Below are positions 12,507-24,440 of a stretch of DNA of 64,000 bases, one piece after another; positions within the stretch are counted from its first letter, which is position 1; every line of letters starts with the position of its first letter. This stretch comes from Ananas comosus. Lineage: Eukaryota; Streptophyta; Magnoliopsida; Poales; Bromeliaceae. Made by a program: the position numbers and the translations under genes. Location: positions 7,171,624-7,235,623 of the forward strand of contig NC_033630.1 of NCBI RefSeq assembly GCF_001540865.1, given 5' to 3'. The notes beneath the pieces are model-generated. The model ran no database searches and was not told the origin of the DNA. It saw only the letters and a list, made by a program, of their open reading frames with translations.

Positions 12507-12714
12507 TAGGCTGGTTACTATACGTAGAGCGTGGGCCTCCGTGCTACCAAGTTGTTTTTCAATGATGCGGCCTTCCAAATCGGATGATCGCTTCTGTTAG
12601 ATTTGATCTACACTATTGAAATATTTAGAAATATTTGTATATTTTTTGAACATAATTTCTTATCAAAGAGAGTAGTCTAAAATGAATAAAATAACGGGCT
12701 AAAAATTAAATTCT
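12507..12714. mobile_element. F1 foldback element, left part, running into an assembly gap
   Basis: Outer end AGGCTGGTTACTATACG, end palindrome region CGTGGGCCTCCGTGCTACC, then the F1 left arm until the N run. A GA microsatellite lies just upstream (12363-12500). Confidence 0.6.
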
Positions 12715-12814
12715 NNNNNNNNNNNNNNNNNNNNNNNNNNNNNNNNNNNNNNNNNNNNNNNNNNNNNNNNNNNNNNNNNNNNNNNNNNNNNNNNNNNNNN
12801 NNNNNNNNNNNNNN
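12715..12814. other. Assembly gap (100 N)
   Basis: Exactly 100 N, a usual marker for a gap of unknown size. It lies in the middle of an F1 element and is followed by TA-rich sequence. Confidence 0.95.
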
Positions 12815-14754
12815 TATAGATAGTAATATTATTATTATGATATATAATATTATAATTATAGTATATATATATAGATTTATAGATAATATATTATATATAG
12901 ATATATTATATTATATTATTATAGTATATATAGTTTCAATAATCTCTCTAATAAAACTATAAAATATGCTTGCTTTTATCTTTTTGAAATCACAAAAACA
13001 TATTTGTAACATTAACAGTAGGATTATTGTTGATATATTTTTTATTATAGAGATCTGCAAACCTTTCACTTTGATGGTCATAATTTTTAGAGTTACAGAA
13101 CCAAATTGAAGGTCTGCCACGCGACACTTAGCTGGTTTCTGCTATCTGTTCTGGATGGTTTTTCGAGTATGGCAATATAATGGACTGCTCTAATTATATG
13201 CGAACCGAGTACTCTGTCAATAACCGATTACTCGAATGGCTAATGCTCCAGGGCTGATCTACACTGCCTCCTCTCCACTGAAACTTATCAAACTATACTT
13301 AACATCTAAGAACGACCTGCCTGTTGACTCCTTTACATGATCAACTACCTATCTGAACCGAATTCCTTTATACCGGTGCTATCTGATGAATTGGTATGAT
13401 ATTATCTGTATTGCTACGTAAGGCGTGAGCTTTGATATCCTTAGAAAATAATTGGTAATTACGGTCAATTGATCCTACCAGTAATGAGATATCAGGCGTC
13501 CTGAATCTAAATTAAATTTAATGTGGTGAAATTTAATAGTCCAATGTCTGACTAGCTTCATGATTTTGAGCACAATAGTGATGCAGGCTAGATCTAGTGG
13601 TGTAGACTTGATGAAGTTTGCTTATTGCTCGCCTTATTAGATATAGTGTCCTACCTCTCTAGCGAGACAGAATTTAGATTCTAACGAAGTCAAGTGTAGT
13701 GTGTTTTGATGTTCCCGTGAAGTGTGATTATTTTCTGTGTTGTTTGTTTTGACGTAACTCGGTACTCACTGGAAAGTTAAATTTCAATACTGTCGCTTGT
13801 TTGTTTTGATGTAACTTTGGGTGCTGGTAAAATCGTAGTTTTTGAGTTCCTGTTTGTTTTGATTTAATGTAAGTTGGATCGTCCTCAATTTATCCCTAAA
13901 TATAGATAATAAATTTATCACTTATATTAAATTTAAACCTATTATATAATAAAGTTTTTTATTATTTATTGCTTAAAGTAATTCTTAAATTTATTAGTAG
14001 CAATTAAAGAATTCTAACCCATTATAAGAAGCTAGAGTGTTAGATTTACTGTTGAATAAATTGTTTTTAGAAAGTTTTGAGTGTGGTTGATTAGTCGAGT
14101 TCGTTACTGTTAGGAGCGGAAGTCGAGAGTAGTTAATGATCTCTAACTTATACTTGAGTTAATTATTATTTTCACTTACAACCGATAACAAATAACGTTG
14201 GACGTTGATGGACACTTGAGTGTCCATCACTCCAACTTTAACATCCAAGACAAAACGGCGGCCCTTTAGTCGAACCCATGTACAGACGACTAATTCGCAC
14301 AATTAGAGGAGCTAATTCGCCTAAAATTATTCTCTAAGAATCGAAGGATAGAGATTCATACTCGAGTCTAGGATAAGCAATCTCAGTGAACGTCTATTCA
14401 ACCTCAAGCCAATCTAGGTAGAAAGAGAGAAGAAAAATAAAGAACAAGAAGAGATAAAGGAAAAATCCTAAAAAAGTAAGGTAAAAACTTACACCTCATA
14501 GGAACTTAAGAAGAACCTTTCCACCCGTAAGAAAGGTGCAACCGAACTTATAAGAAAGCGTCTAAACCTGAGGAAATGAAGGCAACGTCTGGTTGCTGTG
14601 TTGGGAAGATGATATTCCACTTGCGAAAGGATTGCTTACTTATTCCGCAAAGATCTGCGAGCTTCTGTATTCCAAAGATACAAGAACGAAGCTCCACCTG
14701 AGCGCCTCCAGATATATATGCCCTGACTGTGGAAGGTCGACTCTCATGACTCGC
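12815..14754. other. Intergenic DNA, no gene recognised
   Basis: TA-rich at first, then more balanced. I see no recognisable coding sequence. A phrase with TGTTTGTTTTGA recurs three times between 13740 and 13862. A 10-bp-arm palindrome (GATGGACACT / AGTGTCCATC) lies at 14207-14228. The short frame at 14593-14790 has a CPDCG motif but no further likeness to a gag zinc knuckle. Confidence 0.5.
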
Positions 14755-14759
14755 ACTAT

Positions 14760-17700
14760 TCGCTCACGTTTTGCCCCGGGGTCCTTTTAGTTTATATAAC
14801 TAGCGGAAAAGGCGTCTGAAAAATTTTTTTTTGAAAATGCCTGACCCCCAGAGTATGCCAGATGCCGCCAGCATAAAGCACAGAATCACTGTTCACCACA
14901 ACGGTACAGGAGCTCCCCTTATTTGCACGCGTCACACAAGTACATAGAATAACCCAGGACAATACACAAACCAAATGAACATACAAATATACAAAACAAT
15001 TATATAATTCATACACATCACATCAACATGTTCAAATTTATATAGTCGATCATTAAAACATAAATTCACGATTCTATCAGTTAAAATCGTTTCCAATCAC
15101 AGAAACGGTTTTGAAATACTCAAGATGCAAAATCACCAGAAAAACTTTGAAAACTGTTATCCTACAACGAAACCTTTATTCTTTAAAAAACGCTACACGA
15201 GGGTAGAGAAAACGCTTTTTATTTGTACAGAACCAGAAATCCCGTTATTACACTTCACGATAAATCCATATATTCAAAATGTAATATGAATATACTGAAC
15301 CATAAATACTACTAGAGCATAACAACTGAAATATAAGGTAATAACTATACTACCGAAATAACCTGGGTCGGAAGCCGCTCTAATCGACCGCTACACAGCG
15401 TACCTCACGTCTGCGTCCACTAACTCATACGCCGGATAACCTGAAAAATGTGGGAGGTAAACAGTAATACATGTCCCCCCTCGCCAGTGGGTACCGCAAG
15501 CCGATGAAGCGAGGAGTAACTCAACCGATCCAGGATAAACTAAAACAACAGTACGGGTCAGTAGAAAATACAGTACAAGAATAATAAATGAAAGAGACAT
15601 ATATATGAAAGAAAGTACAACATCGGCTACTGGCAAGAACAACTGAGCTGTATACATGTAACAAAGACCTATATAGCAAACAATGTAACGAAAGAACTAA
15701 CAAGTCATGTATGAATCAACTCACTAAACTATAGATATATACTGCAACAATCGGACAATTAGTCCAACAGACCGCCAATCTAAACCGCCGTGTCGTCTAG
15801 ATGGACACCCCTTCAGGCAAAGCCACAACGCTGCTCGCACCTTGGCATGTAACGGCTGCTAGCACAATAGAGATACACCGCTGGCTCTACACGGTCCGGA
15901 TGTACGACCACTTTTCCGAAAAAGAACACCTCCTTGCGGGGTATCAACCCCTGGTGTACGTAAATCCGGCACTCCGAGCTTGGGCGACAAATGCAGAATA
16001 TGATCAATAGCCAGCCAAACGTCGCGGCAACCAGCCGAACAACCACCGCCCCCGGAGGCAGAACCGACCCAAGGTCATCAAACCTATATAAAGCACAAGA
16101 AGCCGCCGCACTACTCAGGTCACACTAAGAGGGAACTCACTCAACATCCTACCGAAGGTACTACAATGTCCAACTAACATATATGCAACGACAACCGACG
16201 AATAGGGTTCACCAGCAGAAGTATAACAATAGACATCCCGAATTACGTCGGCCACTAGGCCGACAATCCAACCCCTCAGGGTATACCGAGCCTCATAGTC
16301 ATCAAAACACAGACTCACGAAGCTGACTGAACCAGCGTGCACAAATAGCAAAAATAGTGAACTGTGTAAACTATAATCAATCCCCGGTGCCCTAACGCGA
16401 CAATCCCACCCTAAGTGTATTACCGACTCAAAGGTCAATCGAACGATGTACGAGAAGCGACAAGTCAGGTCACAACGCAAACGAATACGAGAACGCGACC
16501 AAACCAGGTCAATAGATACGGAATGCGCAACCACACCACGACCACTAAGTCCAACAGATACTCGGAATGCCAAGCAACAACTGCAAACTAGTCAACAGAT
16601 AACCACTATAGATAGAACCGCGCACTCCTAACGCAGGATACTAAGCATGCAAACAACATATGTATAACGAATAAACAAGGGTGCAAGCTCAATATACTGA
16701 TGGCGATAGAACAACATAAAAGTAAGGGTAAGAAACCATCACCAAGCGTGCACCACTGTACCGACGTCGGGTCGAAGTACCCACCTGTACAACTGTCGCG
16801 CCTGTCTCCTGACTGCAAAAGAACGTCAACAGGACCGGCCAGGGCAGAGCTAGGGCTGGCCGCCGGCGGCCGGACGGCGAGCGCTTCGGCCGGAGGTGGG
16901 AGCAGATGGTCCAAGGGGTCTGGGGAACCTACTGGCCGGCGGCGGGAGGCGGCCGGTGGCGCGGCGGAAGAGATCAATTCCTCCAAGTGGCTCTCGGGTT
17001 CAACGCTTCCCGGCGGCGCGGCCCCGGCCCGGCGGCGGGGAGGTCGGCACCGACGGGCGACGACGATCCTTTCGCGGAGCCGGGGAAGGGTGGTCTCCGC
17101 GGTGCGGGCCTGCAGCGCGACAGCGCGATTGGAGGAAGCCAGCCCGGCCGCCACCAAGTCTGGGCGGCTTGAAGAGCTTCAGGCGGCGGGCCGGCGGTGG
17201 TCGGGGACGCGGGAAACACGGCGCGTGAGGTCGACGACAGAAGAGGAGCGGGCGCGGACCGCCTCGGAGGCCGGCCTGCCAGCTCGCGCCGCCACGGTTG
17301 ACTCGAGCTCGGCCCGAGCATGGTGCAGCATGATTGCCGCAGATGCGTCCCGACGCGCGCGGCGCGTGCGGACGCCGACGGATGCAGGGAGCGGCGCCGC
17401 TGGAGATTCGGAAAGGGTGTCATCCATCCAAGCGGATAGGAGGCGACGAGGAGGAGATTCACAACCTCGGCACTGTACCAGTTGGCCCCATCCTGCGCGG
17501 CGGACGTGCGCGCTCCGGGCGGCCGGGCGCTGATGATGCTGGAGAAGGCGTCTCGACCAGAGGTTCAAGTCTCGACAGGGATGGTCACCCCTCGAGCTCA
17601 AAGACAAAGAAGTCATGGTGCTAGTGGAGATATGTTAGAGGAGAGGCCGATCCGCGTGTTCCCGGCGGCCGTGGGAAGTCGCCGCGCCGGGGCCGCTCCC

Positions 17701-18464
17701 TTGCTAGGCATGACCTGTAGATGCGGCTAGGCGCACAGCTGGCGCTGGTTAGTAGATCTAGTTTCGTGCAGAGAAACCTAGATACATGTATACAAAGTGC
17801 ATTTGCACAAATCCACCGAACTACAAATTTCAACCCTAGTCTTCACCAATGGGTAATACCGCGCTTTTGCCACTCCACAATCATCTCCGCATTTCGTACA
17901 TAAAATATATACGACTTTTGGCGAATTTCCCGATTTCCACTCTCGAACCCTTATGCGAGACTTATTGCAATTCCCAAGAGATCCATCCATCGACGATTTC
18001 CGAACGGATCACAGCCAACGCGTTCAGCACGTCGAGGCATCGAATCTAGCATTTCGTTTCGTCCGATTTGATCTCCGATTCACGACGAAATCCATTCTCT
18101 CTCCAAAAGGCCAAAATGATGCACAATTACATAAGAAACATGTATTTTCAGATTTTCTCGAAAACCGTGCATCAGATCTAAAATCCGTCAGCGCCAGTAG
18201 TTCCAGAATAGCTGAACCAGTTGAAACGAGCTATTGGATCGCTATGAATGGAGTCTGATACGCGTAGAAAGCCAACTCTACTCCGTGGCTTCACCGAAAA
18301 ACCGGAGTTACTATTCACTTAAGTGAAAACTAATAATCGCGTAACTTCTCCGTTTTAGCTCATTTTCTCCTGAAACTTGACGAGTGCTTATATAGTTAAA
18401 TTACACACATAAACATCATCAACAGAGAGTTTAGTAGCACTGTCAAAAAATCTCAGTCCTTACA
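14760..18464 (-). mobile_element. Long solo LTR of family A (copy C)
   Basis: It aligns with 4833-8752: TTGCCCCGGGGTCC start, CAGTGGGTACCGC near 15486, GTGCACCACTGTACCGAC near 16750, a GC-rich island 16830-17730, and AACATCATCAACAGAGAG near 18411. It ends …CAGTCCTTACA at 18464. ACTAT stands before (14755-14759) and after (18465-18469), as expected for a 5-bp target duplication. The left terminus itself is degenerate (TCGCTCACG instead of TGTCATG). No internal retrotransposon region is attached, hence a solo LTR. Long frames in the island are not genes. Confidence 0.65.
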
Positions 18465-18511
18465 ACTATCAAGTTAGAATCTAGTTTACCGAATGTTAAC
18501 CTTGCCTATAG

Positions 18512-18712
18512 TTCTGCTGATTGGTGGATAGATACTGGAGCTAATGTTCATGCTTATTCTGATCGTTCGTGGTTTTCCACCTATCAGGACTCGTGTGGAG
18601 GATCGGTGAACACGGGGAATGCAGCCTTTTCTCACGTGCTAGGGACAGGTCGAGTGGATTTGAATCTGACCTCCGGGAAGACCCTAACCTTGCACGGAGT
18701 CTACCATATTTC
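18512..18712 (+). pseudogene. Copia aspartic protease fragment
   Basis: The translation contains DWWIDTGANVHAYSDRSWF, the copia protease active-site region (D-T-G), followed by GTGRVDLNLTSGKTLTLHGV. It breaks off at about 18713, where an unrelated segment starting TGTAAGAAAATC begins. Confidence 0.75.
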
Positions 18713-18713
18713 T

Positions 18714-19605
18714 TGTAAGAAAATCATGCATACGCAGCGGAAGAAAATAACACAATTAAAATTTTCTTGAAAAACCAAAGATCACCTCGTGTTTCGTTTT
18801 AGATCATTAATAATAGATCTAATTGATCTAATCAAATAGGATCTATTTTATTTTATTTTACCTCGCGCGGGTCGAGATCACTGTGAAGTTGACAATCGTT
18901 GTTAAAATTTGTTCGTCCTCGCTTAGCTGCGCACGCGCCCGGCCTCTACTCGCGTCCACACGAAATCACACCCTTGATCGAATTAGACGACCGCTTCGAT
19001 CCGTGATCCGATCACGAATTAACCCTTGCGTCGACGTGAGGAAGATGAATCAATCTTCTGGATGTGCTAGCAACTTTTGAAGATCGAAACCGATGGATTA
19101 ATTGTGGAGGACTTAAGGAAGAAAAAGGATTGACGGCTAGGTTTTTCTTTTTTCTCTTGCATTAATTTTTTTCTTTTATTTTAATATGTCATATGACATA
19201 TATTTATAATGAGAAAACCCTAACGTAATCCTAATTCTAATTGAAATTCTATTCCGATTGGATTATCCATTAACCCACAAGTTGGTTATGATATTAACCA
19301 AATTTTGAATCCTAATTCTAATTCGATTTGTGTGTAACATTTACACATAAGTGATCATATTATTTACTAACAATTAGTAAATACACCATGCAACTTTTAC
19401 ACATAAATACCTCTAATTTACAATAATTGCAAATTAGTCCTTTTACTAATAAATTAGTAAACTTTAATATTTGATTATAATTGTAATTAATCCATCCAAT
19501 AAACTTCTTTTATAGTTTCCTAAATATCGATCATGTGCAATTTCTTATGTGTATGACCTAATAGATACAATTCTGTCTGGTAGTGAGATATGATGCGATC
19601 CCCAT
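18714..19605. mobile_element. Insertion inside the copia element, possibly another LTR
   Basis: It separates the protease part (…LTLHGVYHI) from the sequence that normally follows within 20 residues (…LRKNLISGS). It starts TGTAAGAAAATCATGCATAC, a usual style for a reversed copia LTR end, and ends near CATCTACATCA. I do not see a matching 5-bp duplication, so the right boundary is approximate. There is no convincing ORF. Confidence 0.4.
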
Positions 19606-19612
19606 CTACATC

Positions 19613-20353
19613 ATCAGGGTTTTAAGTGACCTTAGGAAGAATTTGATTAGTGGTTCTCTTTTTGTTCAACCGGGTTTTAAGTTACTTTTTGAATGCAATA
19701 GGGTAGTTATAACAAAAAGAGTGAATTTTGTAGGAAAGGAATTTTTGAGTGATGGTTTATTTAAATTATTTGTATCTACTCCTTCTATTAATGAAAGTGC
19801 TATTGTGATGAATGTTATTTCTGCTAATATATGGCATGGAAGATTAGGACATGTGAATTTTAATACTATTAAAAATTTGATGCATCTTGATTTGATTCCT
19901 AAATCTGATTTACCTGATCATAGATGTGAAATATGTGTGCAAGCTTTGGTGCACAGTGATGTTTGTGATGGAAGTAAACCTAGTAGAGGTGGAAATAAAT
20001 ATTTTGTGACATTTATAGATGATCATTATATTTATTTGATCAAATCAAAAGATGAGGTTTTATGCAGATTCAAGATTTATAATGCTGAAGTTGAAAATCA
20101 ATTAGATAAGAAAATCAAGATTTTGAGGTCTGATCGAGGTAGTGAATATACTTCAAATGAGATGTCTGCTTTCTATCAAGCGTTTGGAATTGTGCATCAA
20201 GTGACTGCTCCTTATACACCTCAATCTAATGGAGTTGTTGAACGTAAGAATAGGACTTTGATGAATATGGTGAATTCGATGATTATTAGTTCAGGCGCAC
20301 CCCGAGAACTTGTAGGGGAAAGTTTTGATTTTTGCATGTATGATTTTGAATAG
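19613..20353 (+). pseudogene. Copia GAG-pre-integrase and integrase core
   Basis: The frame carries the HHCC zinc motif (WHGRLGH … DHRCEIC), then the catalytic core: D in YFVTFIDDHY, D in LRSDRGSEY and E in SNGVVERKNRTLMN, giving the D,D(35)E triad. These residues catalyse cDNA 3' processing and strand transfer in active relatives. The frame ends early at 20353. Homology continues in another frame (NRIPHKNSNVFPYELW) starting about 20346, so a frameshift broke it. Confidence 0.85.
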
Positions 20354-21480
20354 AATTCCCCACAAGAATTCTAATGTGTTTCCTTATGAGCTTTGAAATG
20401 TAGGAAGTCTAATCTGAATTATTTTAAAGTGTGGGGGTGTCTAGCTAAAGTGATGATACATGAGAATAAGAAGAGAAATATTGAACCTAAAACTGTGGAT
20501 ACAGTTTTTGTGGGTTTTGCTCAAGATAGCAATACAAATAGATTTTTGGTGGTAAATTCTGAAATTAGTGAGATTTCTAACAATACTATTATTGAGGCTA
20601 GAGATGCAAAATACTTTGAGGATGTTTTTCCTTTTAGAACTAGAGTAGATAGACCTATTCCAGCTGATCCTATAGGTAGTTCTAGTAGATCTAGAATTAG
20701 TGAACCTGTAGAAGACACTGAACCTAGGAGAAGTAAGCGTCCTAGAGTAGCAAAAAATTTTGGAGATGATTTTTGTGTCCTGCTAGTAGAAGATACTCTA
20801 TCTACCTTTGACCAAGCTATGACGTCTGTAGATGCATCGTTTTGGAAAGAGACCATTAATCTTGAAATGCAATCTATTCTACAGAATCAGACTTGGGAGT
20901 TGATTTATTTATCTTTAGGATGTAAGCCTGTAGGTTGTAGATGGATTTTAAAGAAGAAGTTGAGACCCGATGGATCTGTAGATAAGTATAAGGCTAGATT
21001 AGTGGCACAAGGATTTGCACAGAAGGCTGGAATAGATTACTTTGATGTTTATGCTCTTGTTGCTAGAATTACTTCTATTCGAGTGTTGATTGTCTTGGTC
21101 TCTATCCATAATTTGATTATTCATCAAATGGATGTTAAGACAGCCTTTCTGAATGGTGATTTGGATGAAGAGATTTATATGAAACAACCTGAAGGTTTTA
21201 TAGTTTTTGGGCACGAGAACAAAGTGTGCAAATTGAATAGAACTTTATATAGACTTAAGCAAGCTCCTAAGCAGTGGCTAAAATTTGACTCTTTGGTTGT
21301 ATCAAATTGTTTTTATGTGAACATGTCTGATGAATGTGTGTATTCGAAGAAATATGATGGACAGATAGTGATCTTATGTTTATATATTGATGATATTTTG
21401 ATTTTTGGAACTAATATGAATGTGATATATGATGTGAAAAAATTATTAAATAAAAATTTTAATATGAAAGATCTTGGGTA
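20349..21480 (+). pseudogene. Copia reverse transcriptase
   Basis: Recognisable RT blocks: CRWILKKKLRPDGSVDKYKA, RLVAQGFAQKAGIDYFDVYA, QMDVKTAFLNGDLDEEIYM, QPEGF, LYRLKQAPKQW and the catalytic CLYIDDILIFG (YIDD). The linker before it (20700-20830) is the usual low-conservation region. The frame stops right after NMKDLG, where related elements read on as MKDLGEADIIL. Here the Glu codon GAA is TAA, a one-base nonsense change, and reading continues in the same frame afterwards. Confidence 0.88.
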
Positions 21481-21482
21481 AG

Positions 21483-22338
21483 CAGATATTATTCTCAACA
21501 TAAAGATCATTAGAAAATTGAATCGAAAGAAATTATTATGAGCCAATCCCACTACAGCGAACAGTTATTGAAAAAGTTTGGATACTTTGATGTTAAACTT
21601 GTAGTAACACCTTATGATTCTAGTGTGCATCTTAAAAAGAATAAAGGAGATCCGATGAGTCAAAATAGATATTCACAGATTATTAGATCCTTAGGATATT
21701 TGGTAGATTACACTAAACCTGATTTGGCTTATGGTATGAACTGATTAAGAAGATATACACATAATCCAAATAGAAAGCATTGGAATGCCTTAGAAAGAGG
21801 TTTGAGATATTTGAAGGGGACTGTATCTTATAGATTACATTACACTGGTTTTCGTACAGTATTGGAAGAATATAGTGATGCTAATTGGATTAGTGATATA
21901 GCTGATATAAAGTCGACTACTGGATTTGTTTTTCTTTTAGGAGAAGCAGCTGTTTCTTGGAAGTCAACTAAACAAGCTTTGATTGCTAAAAGTACTATGG
22001 AATCTGAACTCATAGTCTTTGATACAACTGTAGCAGAAGCTAAGTGGATTATAGAGTTTCTTTATGATTTGTCACTTATGGAGCGACCTTTAGCACCTAT
22101 ATGTATTCATTGTGATTGTAGATCTGTAATAGATAAGTGTGCCCAAGAGAATATGGAGATTAAGATGAATAGATTCATGAAAGTAAGACATAAATTCATT
22201 CGGCAGAATTTGAAGGAAAATGTGATTGGATTGGAATTTGTGAAATCTATAAAGAATTTGGCTGATCAACTTACGAAGGGATTATCTAGGACAAGGATCC
22301 CAGAATCGTCGAGGGGGATGGGGCTTAGACCACAATAG
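21483..22338 (+). pseudogene. Copia RT thumb and RNase H
   Basis: It continues the RT (ADIILNIKI…SQSHYSEQLLKKFGYFD…PDLAYGMN), has a second stop at about 21742, then RNase H with the acidic residues in YSDANW, STMESE and HCDCRSVID. It ends with [20 protein letters not shown], a normal copia C-terminus (the SSRGMGL ending is seen in several plant copia lineages). Defective because of the internal stops. Confidence 0.85.
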
Positions 22339-23200
22339 AAGTTACCGGTGACGATAACCCAACCTGTTGCAGGTTCAATGGGTAGAAACAAGTTGAATAG
22401 GTAGCTGTGAAGTTTATATCCTCATCCTTATGGCGACAGTGCTCATCATGTCTGCAAGCGGATAGGACGGGCGTTGGCCCTGAATGGCTCCGAGACCTAT
22501 AAAGCAGGGTGTGACCTTGCAGATACTGTTTGAGGACCTACTATATGTGTGGAGTCGTGAGGCCGCGGCTATGGGAAGAGGGTAGTTCCCTAAAACACAC
22601 ATGAAGCGATACTAGCACATGGCCATAAAAGTGCTCGCCCGCTTAGAACCTAAACAGCTGTACCATATGTGCTGTTCGAGGAAATCTGATTCACCGGCCT
22701 TGGTTCAAGGCGTAGTCCACCATCGTGCCCTCGAATGTACATTGACAATCGCTAAGTAAAGGTTCAAACCTGAAAGGTACTTTTACCGAATACGTGGTGT
22801 TTTCCCGAAAAATGAACGGACAGAAAAATGAAAAAATTTAAATAAATAAATAAAAAAGAAAAGGTGTGGTTCTGGGAATTTATTAGGATGTAACTCTTTT
22901 TCTATCCCCTTTTTTTATGTACTTTATATAAACTATATATTTTTTAATAGTAAATAAAGAAATATATAGTACAATAGATAATGGTCATCAGAGATAGAGA
23001 AGGGTTCATGCTTCCGGGGTACCCTCAGCTACCCGGTTAATTACGCCCTTTTTATTACATGCGGGCCACCTCCATTTAAGCTAGTCATAAAAAAATAAAA
23101 TACCCTCTTTTAATAATAATCTTATTTATTACTTTTTTTTTTAATAGTAATATTAGTAGCAGTAGATGCTAACTAGGTACTCATCACATACTTGTACTTA
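22339..23200. other. 3' untranslated part of the copia element and AT-rich flank
   Basis: The first ~450 bases after the RNase H stop are likely retrotransposon 3' region. No polypurine tract plus LTR start could be fixed. The rest is AT-rich without a gene. Confidence 0.4.
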
Positions 23201-23201
23201 A

Positions 23202-23223
23202 CATATACATACACATACACACA

Positions 23224-23296
<73 letters not shown>

Positions 23297-23340
23297 ATTA
23301 GTTATATATATATATAGATATATATATATATATTAATTGC
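23202..23340. repeat. Compound microsatellite (CATA)n then (TA)n
   Basis: Tetranucleotide CATA/TACA units give way to TA units. It provides the TA target in which the following F2 element sits. Confidence 0.85.
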
Positions 23341-23565
23341 AGTTCTATTTCTTTTAAGAGTAACACTTATTTGGGTGCTTGTAGATTTTTTTAGCATTGA
23401 GATTAGAGTTCGTGATGGGATGATGTGGACCCCTAGGGGTTGAGTGGTGTTAGTAGTTTGAATATATTTATGGTTGAATGTCTGAGGGTAGATCTGAACG
23501 CGTTTAAAGTACTTCAAGACCAAGGTGTTGGTGTTTTACAAGCACCAAGCTGAATATTATAATAT
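23341..23565. mobile_element. F2 foldback element, diverged
   Basis: The interior signature GATGATGTGGACCCCTAGGG, then GTTGAGTGG and a right end near ACAAGCACCAAG. Ends are poorly preserved. It lies between TA tracts. Confidence 0.5.
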
Positions 23566-23595
23566 ATAATCTATATATTATATATATATATATAT

Positions 23596-24130
23596 CGGCT
23601 AGTATACTATTGGTAGCACAGAGGCCTCCGTGCTACCAAGTTGTTTTTAATGATGCGGCTTCCAAATCAACGATCGGCTCCGTTAGACTTCATCTACACT
23701 ATTAAAAGTATTTGAAAACTAAATTTCATAATTTTTCGACATTATTTGGCTACTGATCAAAAGGTCTCAAAATTGACAAATTTAATGGTAGATGTGATGC
23801 GTTTGTGAATTTAACGGTGTAAAACAATCTATATCTGATAAAATTTTTATAGAATTTTTTTTTCACTATTTAGAGTAAGATCAGTACATCTGATCTTAAA
23901 TTCAAGTCTTTTATCATAATTTTTTATGAGATTTTTATTTTTAGCCGTTCAATTTTAGACTACTCGTTTGATAGGTAAATGATGCCGAAAAATTATGAAA
24001 TTTAATTTCCAAATACTTTCAATAGTGTAGATCAAGTCTAACGAAGCCGATCGTTGATTTGGAAGCCGCATCATTGAAAACAATTTGGTAGCACGGAGGC
24101 CTCCGTGCTACCGATAGTATACCAGCCTAG

Positions 24131-24131
<1 letters not shown>
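23596..24131. mobile_element. F1 foldback element, complete, well preserved
   Basis: Left end palindrome 23612-23637 (one mismatch). Right end palindrome 24087-24112 is perfect over 26 bases (arms GGTAGCACGGAGG and CCTCCGTGCTACC). The inner arms are inverted copies (GCTCCGTTAGACTTCATC near 23677 against its complement near 24030). Flanks: (TA)n on the left, a CT then TA repeat on the right. About 536 bp, no ORF. Confidence 0.8.
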
Positions 24132-24165
<34 letters not shown>

Positions 24166-24415
24166 GTGTAGAGCTAATATGCTATCGGAAGCATAGAGGA
24201 TTTGATACTTCCGATTTTTTGGCCCTTGGATCAAAAATTATACAATTGGGATGATTTCGGTCCCCCCAGGGTTGAGTAGTATGCCTAGGGTTGAGTGGTT
24301 CCCACAGTGTAATAGTATTAATCCAAAGGTTAGAAATAATCAAAGGGGTTGATCTAAGGGCCAAAAAATCGGAAGCACCAGATCCACTATGCTTCCGATA
24401 GTATAGTAGCTCTAC
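24166..24415. mobile_element. F2 foldback element, complete
   Basis: Outer end GAGCTAATATGCTATCGG, mirrored on the right as CCGATAGTATAGTAGCTC. End palindromes lie at about 24185-24212 and 24370-24397 (CGGAAGCA…GCTTCCG). The interior has the CCCAGGGTTGAG signature. TA tracts on both sides. Confidence 0.75.
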
Positions 24416-24440
24416 TATATATATATATATATATATATAG

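Larger units (their letters stand above)
18470..22338 (+). mobile_element. Broken Ty1/copia retrotransposon (PR-IN-RT-RH)
   Basis: A copia-order polyprotein is readable in pieces: protease (18512-18712), zinc-binding and integrase (19613-20353), reverse transcriptase (20349-21480) and RNase H (21483-22338). The integrase before reverse transcriptase order defines copia. The gag part is absent because the left side is replaced by the LTR ending at 18464. An ~0.9-kb foreign segment splits the protease from the integrase. There is also a frameshift near 20345, a stop at 21479 and a stop near 21742. No LTR of its own could be identified. Defective. Confidence 0.85.

Noticed and set aside
16606..17624. 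277-codon and other long frames in LTR copy C
   Set aside because: Same reason: GC-rich island of an LTR, with frames on both strands and no homology.
4833..18464. LTR copies A and C as the two LTRs of one retrotransposon
   Set aside because: The sequence between them holds foldback elements and a third LTR piece, no gag-pol, primer site or polypurine tract, and each copy has its own candidate target duplication.
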